Shown here piece after piece: positions 45,750 through 54,836 of a stretch of DNA of 64,000 bases. How positions within the stretch are numbered: position 1 is the first letter of the stretch; each line of letters opens with the position of its first letter. The position numbers and the translations under genes are program-made. The notes below the pieces were generated by a model. It was given only the letters and a program-made list of their open reading frames with translations. It was not told the DNA's origin and did no database searches. The DNA is from Pelagibacteraceae bacterium AG-426-E17 (GTDB taxonomy: Bacteria; Pseudomonadota; Alphaproteobacteria; Pelagibacterales; Pelagibacteraceae): NCBI GenBank assembly GCA_003210095.1, contig QCNP01000001.1, forward strand, positions 356,001 to 420,000. The letters run 5' to 3'.

Positions 45750-46718
45750 TTACTTAATTTTATTATATAGATCATTTGCACTTAACCATCCATTCTCTAA
45801 CCTTGGACCTCCAAACCAATCACCACAAATTCCTAAACCTATTTTTTTGTCCCAATAACTTAAAGTTTTTAAAGGTATTGAATTTGATGAATATTTCCAA
45901 CCGTGAATATGTGTGAAATATATTTTTTTTATTTTTACTTTTGTTAATTTTTTAAATTTATTAATCAACAAGTTTGTGTAAAACTTTTTTTTATTTCTAT
46001 AATTATCAGTATGTTTTTTTCCATATTCATAAGTGCTTTGGAGGACCCATAAATCTTTATTGTATTGAAATCTTTTCTTTGAATTTTCATTTGAAACCCA
46101 ACCTAAAATATTATCATTAGTAAAAAAACTACTGACATTATTACCAGTTTTGTTTGTCATAAATAACACAGTCAGACTTGAATTCATTTTAACTTTATTT
46201 TTAAAAAGCTTTGTTTTTACAAACTTTGATGCTAGTTTTTTTACTTGTGGAAATGGAGCTGTAATAATTAAGTTCTTTGCATAAGTACTCGTATTATCTT
46301 TAAATTTAAGAAACCAACAATTTTTTTGTCTTTGTATCTCTGATAATTCTGATTGAAATTTACAATTTATACTTTTTAATAAATGTTTACTAATATCATT
46401 ATTGCCTTTTACCCCTATTAATTTGATGTGTTTTTTGTCTCTCTTCACCCTTTTATTTAAAAATTCATGATTGCCTTTCCAATGTTTGATAACCCTTTTT
46501 TTAATTAGTTTATTAGTAAAAGATTTAAACTCTCTCGATCTTGGAGATAGATATTGAAGACCATGATCAAAGCCTATTTTGTCTTTAAACCTTTTAAAAG
46601 AGCTTCTTCCACCAACTCCTTTGGCTTTTTCAAAAACTTTAACAGAATATTTTTTATTTAATTTATAAGATATAGTAGCACCTGATATTCCTGATCCTAT
46701 TACAGCAAAATCAATCAT
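45750..46718 (-). CDS. FAD-dependent oxidoreductase, renalase/amine-oxidase-like
   Basis: 322 residues. FAVIGSGISGATISYKLNKKYSVKVFEKAKGVGGRSS is the FAD-binding N-terminus with the GGR motif; FDHGLQYLSPRS follows, as in renalase-like amine oxidases; the C-terminal LGICGDWFGGPRLENGWLSANDL is the second FAD motif. Cofactor binding is clear but the substrate is unknown. Leftward, between the adenosine kinase gene and the small basic protein gene. Confidence 0.85.
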   Translation of the reverse strand: MIDFAVIGSGISGATISYKLNKKYSVKVFEKAKGVGGRSSFKRFKDKIGFDHGLQYLSPRSREFKSFTNKLIKKRVIKHWKGNHEFLNKRVKRDKKHIKLIGVKGNNDISKHLLKSINCKFQSELSEIQRQKNCWFLKFKDNTSTYAKNLIITAPFPQVKKLASKFVKTKLFKNKVKMNSSLTVLFMTNKTGNNVSSFFTNDNILGWVSNENSKKRFQYNKDLWVLQSTYEYGKKHTDNYRNKKKFYTNLLINKFKKLTKVKIKKIYFTHIHGWKYSSNSIPLKTLSYWDKKIGLGICGDWFGGPRLENGWLSANDLYNKIK

Positions 46719-46730
46719 TACGACTAATTA

Positions 46731-47660
46731 TTATATTCTTGCACCAATTTGTTGAATAACTTTAGAAGACATTTCAGTACCTTTTTCTAAGCATTCTTTT
46801 TGAGATAGACCGTTTATATGACCATGTAAAAATCCTGCAGCAAATAAATCTCCAGCACCAGTTAGATCAACGATTTTTAGATCTTTTTGAATATCACATT
46901 CAGTTATTTCATCACCATTAATTGAGATTGCACCTTTTTCGCCTCTAGTGATAACTAATAATTTTTTAAGACTTTTTCCAAAATTAATTACCTCATCAAA
47001 GTTTTTAGCATCAATTAAAGACATAATTTCTTGTTCATTAGCAAATGTTATATCTAATTTATTTTTAACTAAATTTAAAAAATGAGGCTTATGTCTATCA
47101 ACACAAAATTGATCTGATAAAGACATTGCAACTTTATTTGCATTAGTTATTGCTTTATCAAAAGCTTTTTTAGGATCTCCCTCATCCCATAAATATCCTT
47201 CTAAAAGAATGATCTCGCTTTGTTTTATAGCATTTGTATCAACATCATTTTCGTTAATCTTTCCTGCTGTTCCAAGAAAAGTGCACATTGTTCTCTCTGA
47301 ATCTGGTGTTACTAAAATTAAACAAGTACCTGTTGGCAACTCCTCCTTTTTTTTTGAGTAAAAATATTCAACATTTTCTTGTTTAAGCCCTTCCTCATAT
47401 TTTCCACCCAAGTCATCATCACTCACTTTACCAATAAATCCAACCTTGTTTTTAAGTTGAGAGAGACCAACAATTGAATTCGCAACAGATCCACCCGAAA
47501 CAGTTTTTTCAATTTTTAGATTAGATAATAGTTGCTTAAATTCTTTTTCATCGAAAATAAGTTTCATCGTACTTTTAGTAAGACTATTTTTTTGAATAAA
47601 ATCATCTTCAACTTTACAAATTACATCTACAATTGCATTGCCTATACCTAATATTTTCAT
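46731..47660 (-). CDS. PfkB-family adenosine kinase-like sugar kinase
   Basis: 309 residues from the ATG at 47660 (MKILGIGNAIVDVICKV); an open frame reaching into nth is spurious. GGSVANSIVGLS near the N-terminus and DLTGAGDLFAAGFLHG near the C-terminus, with the catalytic Asp, are PfkB signatures; the overall match is to the adenosine kinase branch common in alphaproteobacteria. It would phosphorylate adenosine to AMP for purine salvage. Directly follows nth with one base between. Confidence 0.88.
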   Translation of the reverse strand: MKILGIGNAIVDVICKVEDDFIQKNSLTKSTMKLIFDEKEFKQLLSNLKIEKTVSGGSVANSIVGLSQLKNKVGFIGKVSDDDLGGKYEEGLKQENVEYFYSKKKEELPTGTCLILVTPDSERTMCTFLGTAGKINENDVDTNAIKQSEIILLEGYLWDEGDPKKAFDKAITNANKVAMSLSDQFCVDRHKPHFLNLVKNKLDITFANEQEIMSLIDAKNFDEVINFGKSLKKLLVITRGEKGAISINGDEITECDIQKDLKIVDLTGAGDLFAAGFLHGHINGLSQKECLEKGTEMSSKVIQQIGARI

Positions 47661-47661
47661 G

Positions 47662-48330
47662 CTAAGCCTTTTTAGTTTTAATTGGTTTTTTTCTATTAGG
47701 ATAACAACTCGTACAAATTTTACAAGAAATACCGTAACAATCACGAGCTTTACAATATTCTCGACCATAAAAAATAATCTGTAAATGAAGTTTGTTCCAA
47801 TATTTTTTTGGAAATAGACTTTTTAAATCTTCTTCGGTTTGAACAACATTCTTGCCATTAGTTAAACCCCACCTTTGAGCAAGCCTATGAATATGAGTAT
47901 CAACTGGAAAAGCAGGGTAACCAAAACCTTGAGACATAACCACACTTGCTGTTTTATGACCAACACCTGGAAGTTCCTCTAATTGTTCAAAGGTACTTGG
48001 AACTTTACTATTATATTTCTCCACTAAAGTTTTAGATAAGTAATAAATGCTTTTGGCTTTAATTCTAAATATACCTATTCTCCTTATTAACCTCTCAATT
48101 TTTTTTCTACCTAGTCTTACAAAATGAATCGGTTTGTAATATTTGGGGTAGATATCTTTTGTTACATTATTAACATTTACGTCTGTACATTGCGCAGATA
48201 AAAGTACAGAAATTAATAAAGTGAATGTATTTCTACTATCAAGCGGAACATTAATGCGTGGATAGGTTTTATTAAGTATTTTTAATACTATCTTAGCTCT
48301 TTTGATTTTATCAGCATTTTTTGAACTCAT
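47662..48330 (-). CDS. nth: Endonuclease III (DNA glycosylase/AP lyase)
   Basis: 222 residues. Helix-hairpin-helix LPGVGHKTASVV with catalytic Lys126 and the catalytic Asp in FPVDTHIHRL (D144). It removes oxidised pyrimidines and cuts at AP sites. The iron-sulfur region has cysteines 193, 198, 203, 206 and 209, which do not follow the usual C-x6-C-x2-C-x5-C spacing, although enough cysteines exist for a 4Fe-4S cluster. Overlaps dapB by 4 bases and is followed by the kinase gene. Confidence 0.92.
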   Translation of the reverse strand: MSSKNADKIKRAKIVLKILNKTYPRINVPLDSRNTFTLLISVLLSAQCTDVNVNNVTKDIYPKYYKPIHFVRLGRKKIERLIRRIGIFRIKAKSIYYLSKTLVEKYNSKVPSTFEQLEELPGVGHKTASVVMSQGFGYPAFPVDTHIHRLAQRWGLTNGKNVVQTEEDLKSLFPKKYWNKLHLQIIFYGREYCKARDCYGISCKICTSCYPNRKKPIKTKKA

Positions 48331-49100
48331 TTAAAGTTCAATACATCTCTCATTGAATAAAGACCTGGTTTCTTGTTCATCAACCACTTTGCAGCAGTTA
48401 GAGCACCCTCAGAATATAAAGCTCTATCAAATGCTTCATGATTTAAAGTTATAATTTCTTTACCACTAGAGAATTTTACTTCGTGTTCACCAACGACTTC
48501 ACCTTTTCTCATCGAATTAAAATTTATTTTTTTTCCATAAGGAAAAGATTTTTTATTTAGATATTTTTTTCCAATCAATCTATTTAAATCTTTATTTTTT
48601 CCAATAGCTATTCCTTTTCCAAGCATTAAAGCTGTTCCAGACGGGTGATCTTTTTTGTGTTTATGATGAACCTCAAAGACTTTACTTAAGAAATTATTTC
48701 CAAGTGATTTAGAAGTAATTTCTGTTAAATACATTAACAAATTAATACCTAAGCTCATATTTCCTGCCTTTAGTATTGGGATTTTTTTTGAATATTTTTT
48801 TATTAAATTCTCCTGTTTTTTTGAAAAACCAGTAGTTCCTATTACAACTCTTTTTTTTAGCTTTGACGCGATTTTTAGTACCTCTAAAGTACATGTAGGG
48901 ATTGTAAAATCTATAATTACATTAGTTCTTTTAAAAGCATTTACACCATTAAATTCAGGCAAAATATTATTTATTTTTCTGTTTATTTTAAAATTTTCTG
49001 TAAGTGAAACTAATTTAAAGTTTTTATTATTATTTGAGGACTTAATAAGTTGTTGCCCCATTCTTCCCATGCAGCCTGTAATAGTTAAATTAATTTTCAT
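48327..49100 (-). CDS. dapB: 4-hydroxy-tetrahydrodipicolinate reductase DapB
   Basis: 257 residues from the ATG at 49100; a frame from 49130 would run through a Fur-like box. NAD(P)-binding ITGCMGRMGQQLI, IDFTIPTCTLEVL, GTTGFSKKQ, and the catalytic EVHHKHKKDHPSGTAL segment are all present. Makes tetrahydrodipicolinate for lysine and diaminopimelate. A perfect TGATAAT-G-ATTATCA box sits only 11 bases upstream of the start, so an iron-type regulator may affect this promoter or the divergent one. Confidence 0.95.
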   Translation of the reverse strand: MKINLTITGCMGRMGQQLIKSSNNNKNFKLVSLTENFKINRKINNILPEFNGVNAFKRTNVIIDFTIPTCTLEVLKIASKLKKRVVIGTTGFSKKQENLIKKYSKKIPILKAGNMSLGINLLMYLTEITSKSLGNNFLSKVFEVHHKHKKDHPSGTALMLGKGIAIGKNKDLNRLIGKKYLNKKSFPYGKKINFNSMRKGEVVGEHEVKFSSGKEIITLNHEAFDRALYSEGALTAAKWLMNKKPGLYSMRDVLNFK

Positions 49101-49110
49101 AAGATTTTGT

Positions 49111-49125
49111 TGATAATGATTATCA
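49111..49125. promoter_or_regulatory. Fur-like box 1
   Basis: TGATAAT-G-ATTATCA, a perfect 7-1-7 inverted repeat identical to the core of the classical Fur box. It lies 11 bases upstream of the dapB ATG and 113 bases before the Cys-rich small gene. Seen directly; the bound regulator (Fur, Mur or Irr family) is inference. Confidence 0.7.
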
Positions 49126-49170
49126 TTCATAAAGATTTTTTTAAAGAGATGTTTTTAGTTGGTTTTTTTG

Positions 49171-49185
49171 TGATAATGATAATCA
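49171..49185. promoter_or_regulatory. Fur-like box 2
   Basis: TGATAAT-G-ATAATCA, the 7-1-7 Fur-type repeat with one mismatch, 53 bases upstream of the ATG of the small Cys-rich gene. Two such boxes 60 bases apart in a 137-base divergent gap suggest metal-responsive control of that gene, and perhaps of dapB. Confidence 0.7.
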
Positions 49186-49237
49186 ATATTATACATTATT
49201 TATTGATTAATATTTTTTAATTTATTATTTTAAAAAA

Positions 49238-49417
49238 ATGCAAACACAAAAATTTAGTTGTAAAAAGTGTGGATTAACTATTTCATCAGTATGCTCAAAA
49301 TGTGACAGAGTTGTTGATGTAAAGCTTCTTGATAGTGGCTGTTTAGTTCAAGTAACTAAATGCGGTGACTGTTCAAGCGTTCCTGTAATAAAAGATATCT
49401 GCGCTGAAAATAATTAA
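49238..49417 (+). CDS. Small Cys-rich (zinc-ribbon-like) protein, 59 aa
   Basis: 59 residues with eight cysteines, six of them in three C-x2-C pairs: C8/C11, C19/C22 and C42/C45, plus C35 and C55. The N-terminus MQTQKFSCKKCGLTISS-VCSKC looks like a zinc ribbon or rubredoxin-like knuckle. No signal peptide. Preceded by two Fur-like boxes, so production is probably controlled by iron or another metal. I do not recognise a named family; metal binding by the paired cysteines is inference. Confidence 0.75.
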   Translation: MQTQKFSCKKCGLTISSVCSKCDRVVDVKLLDSGCLVQVTKCGDCSSVPVIKDICAENN

Positions 49418-49422
49418 TATAT

Positions 49423-49590
49423 TTATAAAACGAAATATATAAATATTAATATTATTAAAACTACCAATATCCAAATCGAGAGATTTTTAAAAAATACTTT
49501 AAAATTATAATTTGTCTGTAAAAAACCAGGTAATACGAGTATTAAAACTCCAATTAATGCTATTATCGGAACTATAATTTCAAGATTCAT
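49423..49590 (-). CDS. Small two-helix membrane protein, 55 aa
   Basis: ATG at 49590, overlapping the TGA of the FkbM methyltransferase gene (ATGA), with its stop facing the Cys-rich gene 5 bases away. Residues 4-24 (EIIVPIIALIGVLILVLPGF) and about 36-55 (LSIWILVVLIILIFIYFV) are two membrane helices joined by a short polar loop. Function unknown. The 4-base overlap suggests translational coupling to the methyltransferase. Confidence 0.65.
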   Translation of the reverse strand: MNLEIIVPIIALIGVLILVLPGFLQTNYNFKVFFKNLSIWILVVLIILIFIYFVL

Positions 49591-50426
49591 GATTTTAAAG
49601 TTTTGTAATTTTTATGAAGTAAAAAAAAATTTTTAGACCTGTTTTGAAGTTTTTTAACAAATTCATTTATATTTATAACTTTTTTTAAATTTTCATCATA
49701 AAAATTGTAATTCAGTTGACTTTTTATAAAATTAATTAAAATTTTAGGACTATAACCAAACTCTTTATAGAGATAGGGAGCAAATTCAAAATATATAACA
49801 GGTTTATGTTTTGTAATTGTTTTCTTTCCACTTTTCAAAACATCAAGCTCATGTCCATCTACATCAATCTTAATAAAATCGATTTTCTTAAATTTTGAAC
49901 AAATTTGATCAAGTTTCTTGGTTTTAAAAGATGTTTTTTTTAAAATACCTAAGTGGACTTTATGTTTTTTATCATTATCTGAAAAATTCCATGATGAATG
50001 AACTTCCTTAACACTCTTATTTTTATTTGAGATGAAGCTATTTTCAAGTTTAATTCTACTTTTTAAAGATGGATTTAAACTTACATTTTTTTTTAGCTTA
50101 GAGTAAGCATAGATAGTTGGTTCAATGGAAACTATCTTTGAATTTTTAAACATATTGGCCAAAGGTAAGGATACTGAACCTATATTTGCACCTATATCTA
50201 TTATAATTTTTTTTTCTTCAGTGTTTATTATCTTATTAATATTTGCGATAGATAACTCATTCTTAATACCCAAAAAAATACCTAAGTCTATTCCTTCTCT
50301 AAGATTAATATAATAATTGATATTATTTCGTTTTATTATTCTGTTTTTATCCCCTAAAAAAATAATTAAAAAATCACTTATTAATGATGCGCATTTAATT
50401 TTAAATTTTGTAGATAGAGAGAACAT
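49587..50426 (-). CDS. FkbM-family SAM-dependent methyltransferase
   Basis: 279 residues. IIDIGANIGSVSLPLA (SAM motif I, about residues 74-89), SIEPTIYAYSKLKKNV, and FIKIDVDGHELDVLKSG match the FkbM family. The second such enzyme in the window; the two differ clearly in motif I (IDGGCNYG versus IDIGANIG). Substrate unknown, probably a sugar or glycolipid hydroxyl. It lies just downstream of dnaJ on the same strand, 27 bases apart. Confidence 0.85.
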   Translation of the reverse strand: MFSLSTKFKIKCASLISDFLIIFLGDKNRIIKRNNINYYINLREGIDLGIFLGIKNELSIANINKIINTEEKKIIIDIGANIGSVSLPLANMFKNSKIVSIEPTIYAYSKLKKNVSLNPSLKSRIKLENSFISNKNKSVKEVHSSWNFSDNDKKHKVHLGILKKTSFKTKKLDQICSKFKKIDFIKIDVDGHELDVLKSGKKTITKHKPVIYFEFAPYLYKEFGYSPKILINFIKSQLNYNFYDENLKKVININEFVKKLQNRSKNFFLLHKNYKTLKS

Positions 50427-50453
50427 TTTATAAAAACAATCTTTTTTTATATT

Positions 50454-51578
50454 TTAGTTTTGCCAAAAATTTTTCGCTTTTTGAAAAAATTTTTTAATAC
50501 TAGGATTTGATTTTTCGTTCTCAATTTCCCTGAATTTTTCAAGAAGTTCTTTTTGCTCTTTATTAAGACTAACTGGCACTTCCGTATTTACTTGAACATA
50601 TAAATCACCAATTCCACCACCTCTCATTAAGGGCATACCTTTCCCTTTTAACCTAAACTGTTTTCCACTTTGTGTCCCTGATGGAATTTTAATTTTTGCT
50701 TTCCCGCCATCTATTGTTGGTATTTCTATAGAAGCCCCAAGTGCAGCATCAGCTATTGATATAGGACATTCAAAGAACAAATTTTCTTCGCTTCTTTTAA
50801 ACAAATCATGAGAATAAACATTTATAAAAAGATATAAGTCACCGCTCGAAGCTCCTCTTGAGCCAGCCTCACCTTTTCCTGCCAATCTTATTCTTGTGCC
50901 ATCATCCACACCTTTAGGGATAGTCACAGATAATCTTTTTGTGGCTTGTTTTTTTCCTTGTCCACTACAATTACTGCAAGGATTAGTAATTTGTTCACCA
51001 GTTCCCGAACATTGGGGACATGTTTGCTGAACAGTAAAAAAACCTTGGCTAGATCTGACTTGACCATTACCACCACACATAGAGCATGACCCAACGTTTG
51101 TACCTGGTTTTGAACCACTTCCATTACATGTTTGACATTTTTCAGATGTTGAAAATTTTATATCTTGTTTTTTACCGTTATAAGCTTCCTCAAGTGATAT
51201 TGATAAATCATATCTTAAATCTGATCCTCTAAAATTTGCTTTTCTAGACCTTCTACCACCTCCACCAAAATCTCCAAAAAAATCTTCAAATATATCCGAG
51301 AAGTGACTTGAGAAATCAAAATTACTAAATCCACCTCTTCCACCACCACCATTTTCAAATGCAGCATGTCCAAAATTATCGTAATTTTGTTTTCGTTCTG
51401 CATTTGATAGAACGTGATAAGCCTCTGATGCTTCCTTAAATTTTTCCTCAGAAGCCTTGTCTCCTTTATTTTTGTCTGGATGATGTTTAACAGCCAGTTT
51501 ACGGTAGGCCGCTTTTATTTGATCTGCTGATGCTGATTTGTTAACACCTAAGATTTCATAATAATCTCTTTTTGCCAT
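50454..51578 (-). CDS. dnaJ: Chaperone DnaJ
   Basis: 374 residues. J domain 1-70 with HHPDKN, Gly/Phe-rich linker (GGGGRGGFSNFDF), zinc-finger region with four CxxCxGxG repeats (CQTCNGSG, CSMCGGNG, CPQCSGTG, CSNCSGQG), and C-terminal substrate-binding domains. Delivers substrates to DnaK and stimulates its ATPase. Follows dnaK by 28 bases on the same strand. Confidence 0.98.
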   Translation of the reverse strand: MAKRDYYEILGVNKSASADQIKAAYRKLAVKHHPDKNKGDKASEEKFKEASEAYHVLSNAERKQNYDNFGHAAFENGGGGRGGFSNFDFSSHFSDIFEDFFGDFGGGGRRSRKANFRGSDLRYDLSISLEEAYNGKKQDIKFSTSEKCQTCNGSGSKPGTNVGSCSMCGGNGQVRSSQGFFTVQQTCPQCSGTGEQITNPCSNCSGQGKKQATKRLSVTIPKGVDDGTRIRLAGKGEAGSRGASSGDLYLFINVYSHDLFKRSEENLFFECPISIADAALGASIEIPTIDGGKAKIKIPSGTQSGKQFRLKGKGMPLMRGGGIGDLYVQVNTEVPVSLNKEQKELLEKFREIENEKSNPSIKKFFQKAKNFWQN

Positions 51579-51606
51579 AACTACGAAGACAAATAGTTGT
51601 TAGCTC

Positions 51607-53529
51607 TTAGGCGCTTTTTTCTTTATTTTCGTCTTTTACTTCTTCAAAGTCTGCGTCAACAACATTATCGTCTTTTTTTCCTTCTTCTTTTTCATCTTTC
51701 GAACCGTCATTCGGTTTAGCACTTTGTTGTGACTTATAGATAGCTTCACCTAACTTCATAGAAGCTTGCACCAAATCCTGCGTTTTCTTCTTAAGATCCT
51801 CAACATCGGTTCCTTTGAGTGAGTTTCTTAAATCTGAGCAAGCTGTTTCGATTGCTTTTTTATCTGCCTCAGAAACTTTACTTCCGTGTTCTTTTAAATT
51901 TTTCTCAGTAGAATGTAATAGAGTATCGGCTTGATTTCTTGCATCTACAGCCTCTCTTTTTTTCTTATCTGCATCTTTATTAGCTTCAGCTTCCTTTACC
52001 ATTTTGTTAATTTCTTCCTCGCTCAAACCACCTGAAGCTTGAATTTGAATTTTTTGCTCTTTTCCAGTTCCCTTATCTTTTGCTGATACATTAACTATTC
52101 CATTAGCATCAATGTCAAACGTTACTTCTATTTGAGGAACTCCTCTTGGTGCTGGAGCAATACCAACTAGTTCAAAGTTTCCTAGAACTTTGTTATCGCT
52201 TGCCATTTCTCTTTCACCTTGAAGCACTCTAATTGAAACAGCCGGTTGATTATCCTCAGCTGTTGAAAATACCTGACTCTTTTTTGTAGGTATAGTTGTG
52301 TTTTTATCTATAAGTTTGGTTGATACACCTCCAAGGGTTTCTATTCCCAATGATAGTGGTGTTACATCTAAAAGCAATACATCTTTAACATCACCCTGCA
52401 GAACACCAGCCTGAATAGCTGCTCCCATAGCCACAACTTCATCTGGGTTAACTGATTTATTTGGATCTTTACCAAAAAAATTTTTAACTTCCTCTACAAC
52501 TTTAGGCATTCTAGTCATTCCACCAACCAATACCACTTCATCAACTTCACCTGCGCTCAAACCAGCATCTTTAAGAGCAGTTTGGCATGGTGGTAATGTT
52601 TTTTTTATTAAATCTTCAACCAAGGCTTCTAGTTTTGCCCTAGTCATTTTTAAATTTATATGTTTTGGTCCTGTTTTGTCTGCAGTTATAAATGGTAAAT
52701 TTATTTCAGTTTGTGCTGCAGATGATAATTCTATTTTTGCTTTCTCAGCAGCCTCTTTAAGTCTTTGAAGTGCAAGTTTGTCCGATTTTAAATCTATACC
52801 ACTATCTTTCTTAAATTCAGATAAAAGATAGTCAACTATTGTGTTATCAAAATCTTCTCCACCTAAAAAAGTATCTCCATTAGTTGATTTAACTTCAAAT
52901 ACTCCATCACCTAATTCAAGAATTGAGACATCAAATGTTCCGCCACCTAAATCATAAACTGCAATTTTCTTGTTTGTTTTTTTATCTAATCCATAAGCCA
53001 AAGAAGCAGCAGTTGGCTCATTAATTATTCTTAAAACTTCTAACCCTGCGATTTTTCCTGCATCCTTCGTTGCCTGTCTTTGTGCATCATTAAAGTAAGC
53101 TGGAACTGTAATTACAGCTTTTTTTACTTCCTGCCCTAAATATTTTTCAGCAGTCTCTTTCATTTTTTGGAGCACAAAAGCTGAAATTTGAGAAGGAGAA
53201 TATTTCTGACCTTTAGCTTCAATCCATGCATCACCTTTATCTGAATTAACAATTTTAAAAGGAGATGTCTGAATATCTTTTTTTACGGAAGGATCCTCAA
53301 AATTTCTGCCTATAAGTCTTTTCACTGCAAAGATTGTATTTTCAGGATTAGTTACAGCCTGCCTCTTTGCTGGTTGACCAATTAATTTTTCATCGTTCTC
53401 AGTGAAAGCCACAACAGATGGTGTAGTTCTTGCACCTTCAGCATTTTCTAATACTTTAGCTTGTGTACCATCCATTATTGCTACACAAGAGTTTGTAGTT
53501 CCTAAATCTATTCCAATTACTTTGCTCAT
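51607..53529 (-). CDS. dnaK: Chaperone DnaK (Hsp70)
   Basis: 640 residues. [43 protein letters not shown] and [13 protein letters not shown] define the nucleotide-binding domain; [14 protein letters not shown] begins the substrate-binding domain; an acidic C-terminal tail ([14 protein letters not shown]) ends the protein. Less AT-rich and more codon-selective than its neighbours, as expected of an abundant protein. In the leftward series grpE-dnaK-dnaJ. Confidence 0.98.
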   Translation of the reverse strand: MSKVIGIDLGTTNSCVAIMDGTQAKVLENAEGARTTPSVVAFTENDEKLIGQPAKRQAVTNPENTIFAVKRLIGRNFEDPSVKKDIQTSPFKIVNSDKGDAWIEAKGQKYSPSQISAFVLQKMKETAEKYLGQEVKKAVITVPAYFNDAQRQATKDAGKIAGLEVLRIINEPTAASLAYGLDKKTNKKIAVYDLGGGTFDVSILELGDGVFEVKSTNGDTFLGGEDFDNTIVDYLLSEFKKDSGIDLKSDKLALQRLKEAAEKAKIELSSAAQTEINLPFITADKTGPKHINLKMTRAKLEALVEDLIKKTLPPCQTALKDAGLSAGEVDEVVLVGGMTRMPKVVEEVKNFFGKDPNKSVNPDEVVAMGAAIQAGVLQGDVKDVLLLDVTPLSLGIETLGGVSTKLIDKNTTIPTKKSQVFSTAEDNQPAVSIRVLQGEREMASDNKVLGNFELVGIAPAPRGVPQIEVTFDIDANGIVNVSAKDKGTGKEQKIQIQASGGLSEEEINKMVKEAEANKDADKKKREAVDARNQADTLLHSTEKNLKEHGSKVSEADKKAIETACSDLRNSLKGTDVEDLKKKTQDLVQASMKLGEAIYKSQQSAKPNDGSKDEKEEGKKDDNVVDADFEEVKDENKEKSA

Positions 53530-53588
53530 GTTATTTTACCTGATCTTCATATAAGTGCTTATTTCTAATCTACAAGTTCTATAAGTGA

Positions 53589-54197
53589 TTAATTTCCTCC
53601 TTTTTTTTCAGTTTTTTCAGCACTTTTTTCCTCTTTTGTGGCTTTCTTTGAAACACCAACCAATGATGGCCTTAAAAGCCTTCCTTTCAGCATATACCCT
53701 TTTTGAATTTCTTGAACGATTGTACCAGGATCTTTATTTTCATCTTCCACCTCCATCATAGCTTGATGTTTATTTGGATCCATTTTCTCACCTAAAGCCT
53801 TTATTTCTTCTATCTGATTTTTCCTAAAGATTGAAACTACATCTTTATAAATAATATCTATATGCTCTATAATTTTATCTTTGCTTTTTAGGTCTAGGTT
53901 TTGATCGTTAGTGATCGATAACTTTGATCTTTCTAAATTGTCTGCGATATTTAAAGTCTCTTTTGCCAACGCCATACCACCATACTGAAAAGCGTCATCT
54001 ATCTCCTTTTCATACCTTCTTCTTTGATTTTCTATTTCAGCATAACTTCTAGTAAGTTTATCTTCTAATTCTTTATACTTCTCCTCAACGGAAAGTTCTT
54101 TTTTTTCACTGTCAGTATTTTCACTTCTCTTACTATCCTTTAAATCTTGAACTTTATCTTTATCTTCATTAATAGATTTTTGATTTTCTTTTTCCAT
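53589..54197 (-). CDS. grpE: Nucleotide exchange factor GrpE
   Basis: 202 residues. Charged, lysine/glutamate-rich N-terminal 45 residues, a long coiled-coil, then YAEIENQRRRYEKEIDDAFQYG and the C-terminal beta domain with GEKMDPNKHQAMMEVEDENKDPGTIVQEIQKGYMLKGRLLRPSLV, which is the family signature split over the domain. Releases ADP from DnaK. Directly upstream of dnaK; divergent from rdgB by 36 bases. Confidence 0.95.
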   Translation of the reverse strand: MEKENQKSINEDKDKVQDLKDSKRSENTDSEKKELSVEEKYKELEDKLTRSYAEIENQRRRYEKEIDDAFQYGGMALAKETLNIADNLERSKLSITNDQNLDLKSKDKIIEHIDIIYKDVVSIFRKNQIEEIKALGEKMDPNKHQAMMEVEDENKDPGTIVQEIQKGYMLKGRLLRPSLVGVSKKATKEEKSAEKTEKKGGN

Positions 54198-54233
54198 ATG
54201 ACTTTATATGGTAAGTAAATTAATAATTACTAG

Positions 54234-54836
54234 ATGAAAAAACAAAAAATTTCAGAATTATTAATTGGCACAAATAATAAAGGAAAATTGAGAGAAATCA
54301 GGGATTTACTCCCTAAAAAAATTAAAATTTATTCAACATCAGATTTTCAAATAAAAAGTCCAAAAGAAACAGGTAAAACATTCAGAGAGAACTCAATTAT
54401 AAAAGCTAAATATTTTTCAAAAAAAACAAATCTAATATGTTTATCTGATGATTCTGGTCTTGAAATTGATATTTTAAAAAAAAAACCAGGAATTTACTCA
54501 GCAAGATGGGCTGGAAAAAAAAATAACTTTAATTTAGCTATTAAGAAAGTTTTCAGAGAATTAAATAAAAAAGATCAAAATTGGAAAAATAAAATAATTA
54601 AAGCTAGGTTCATATGTGATTTAACAATTTATTGGCCAAACGGAAAATTAAAATCAGCTAGCGGAATAATAAATGGCTCAATTTCAAAAGAGAAGAAAGG
54701 ATTAAAAGGTTTTGGTTATGACCCAATTTTTATTCCAAAGAAATTAAAGAAAACTTTTGGAGAAATGTCACCAAAAATCAAGAGCAAAATTGATCACAGA
54801 TACATTGCATTTAATAAAATTAAAAAATTTCTTTAA
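54234..54836 (+). CDS. rdgB: RdgB/HAM1 non-canonical purine NTP pyrophosphatase
   Basis: 200 residues. LIGTNNKGKLREIRDLL at the N-terminus, TGKTFRENSIIKAKY, LSDDSGLEID, PGIYSARWAG and KGFGYDPIFIPK are family signatures. It removes dITP, dXTP and similar damaged nucleotides from the pool. Overlaps the convergent periplasmic-binding-like gene by 17 bases; grpE beside it is a common neighbour in alphaproteobacteria. Confidence 0.96.
   Translation: MKKQKISELLIGTNNKGKLREIRDLLPKKIKIYSTSDFQIKSPKETGKTFRENSIIKAKYFSKKTNLICLSDDSGLEIDILKKKPGIYSARWAGKKNNFNLAIKKVFRELNKKDQNWKNKIIKARFICDLTIYWPNGKLKSASGIINGSISKEKKGLKGFGYDPIFIPKKLKKTFGEMSPKIKSKIDHRYIAFNKIKKFL

Noticed and set aside
47661..47768. 36-codon N-terminal extension of the adenosine kinase-like frame into nth
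   Set aside because: It overlaps the 3' end of nth in another frame and the kinase family starts at MKILGIGNAIVD.
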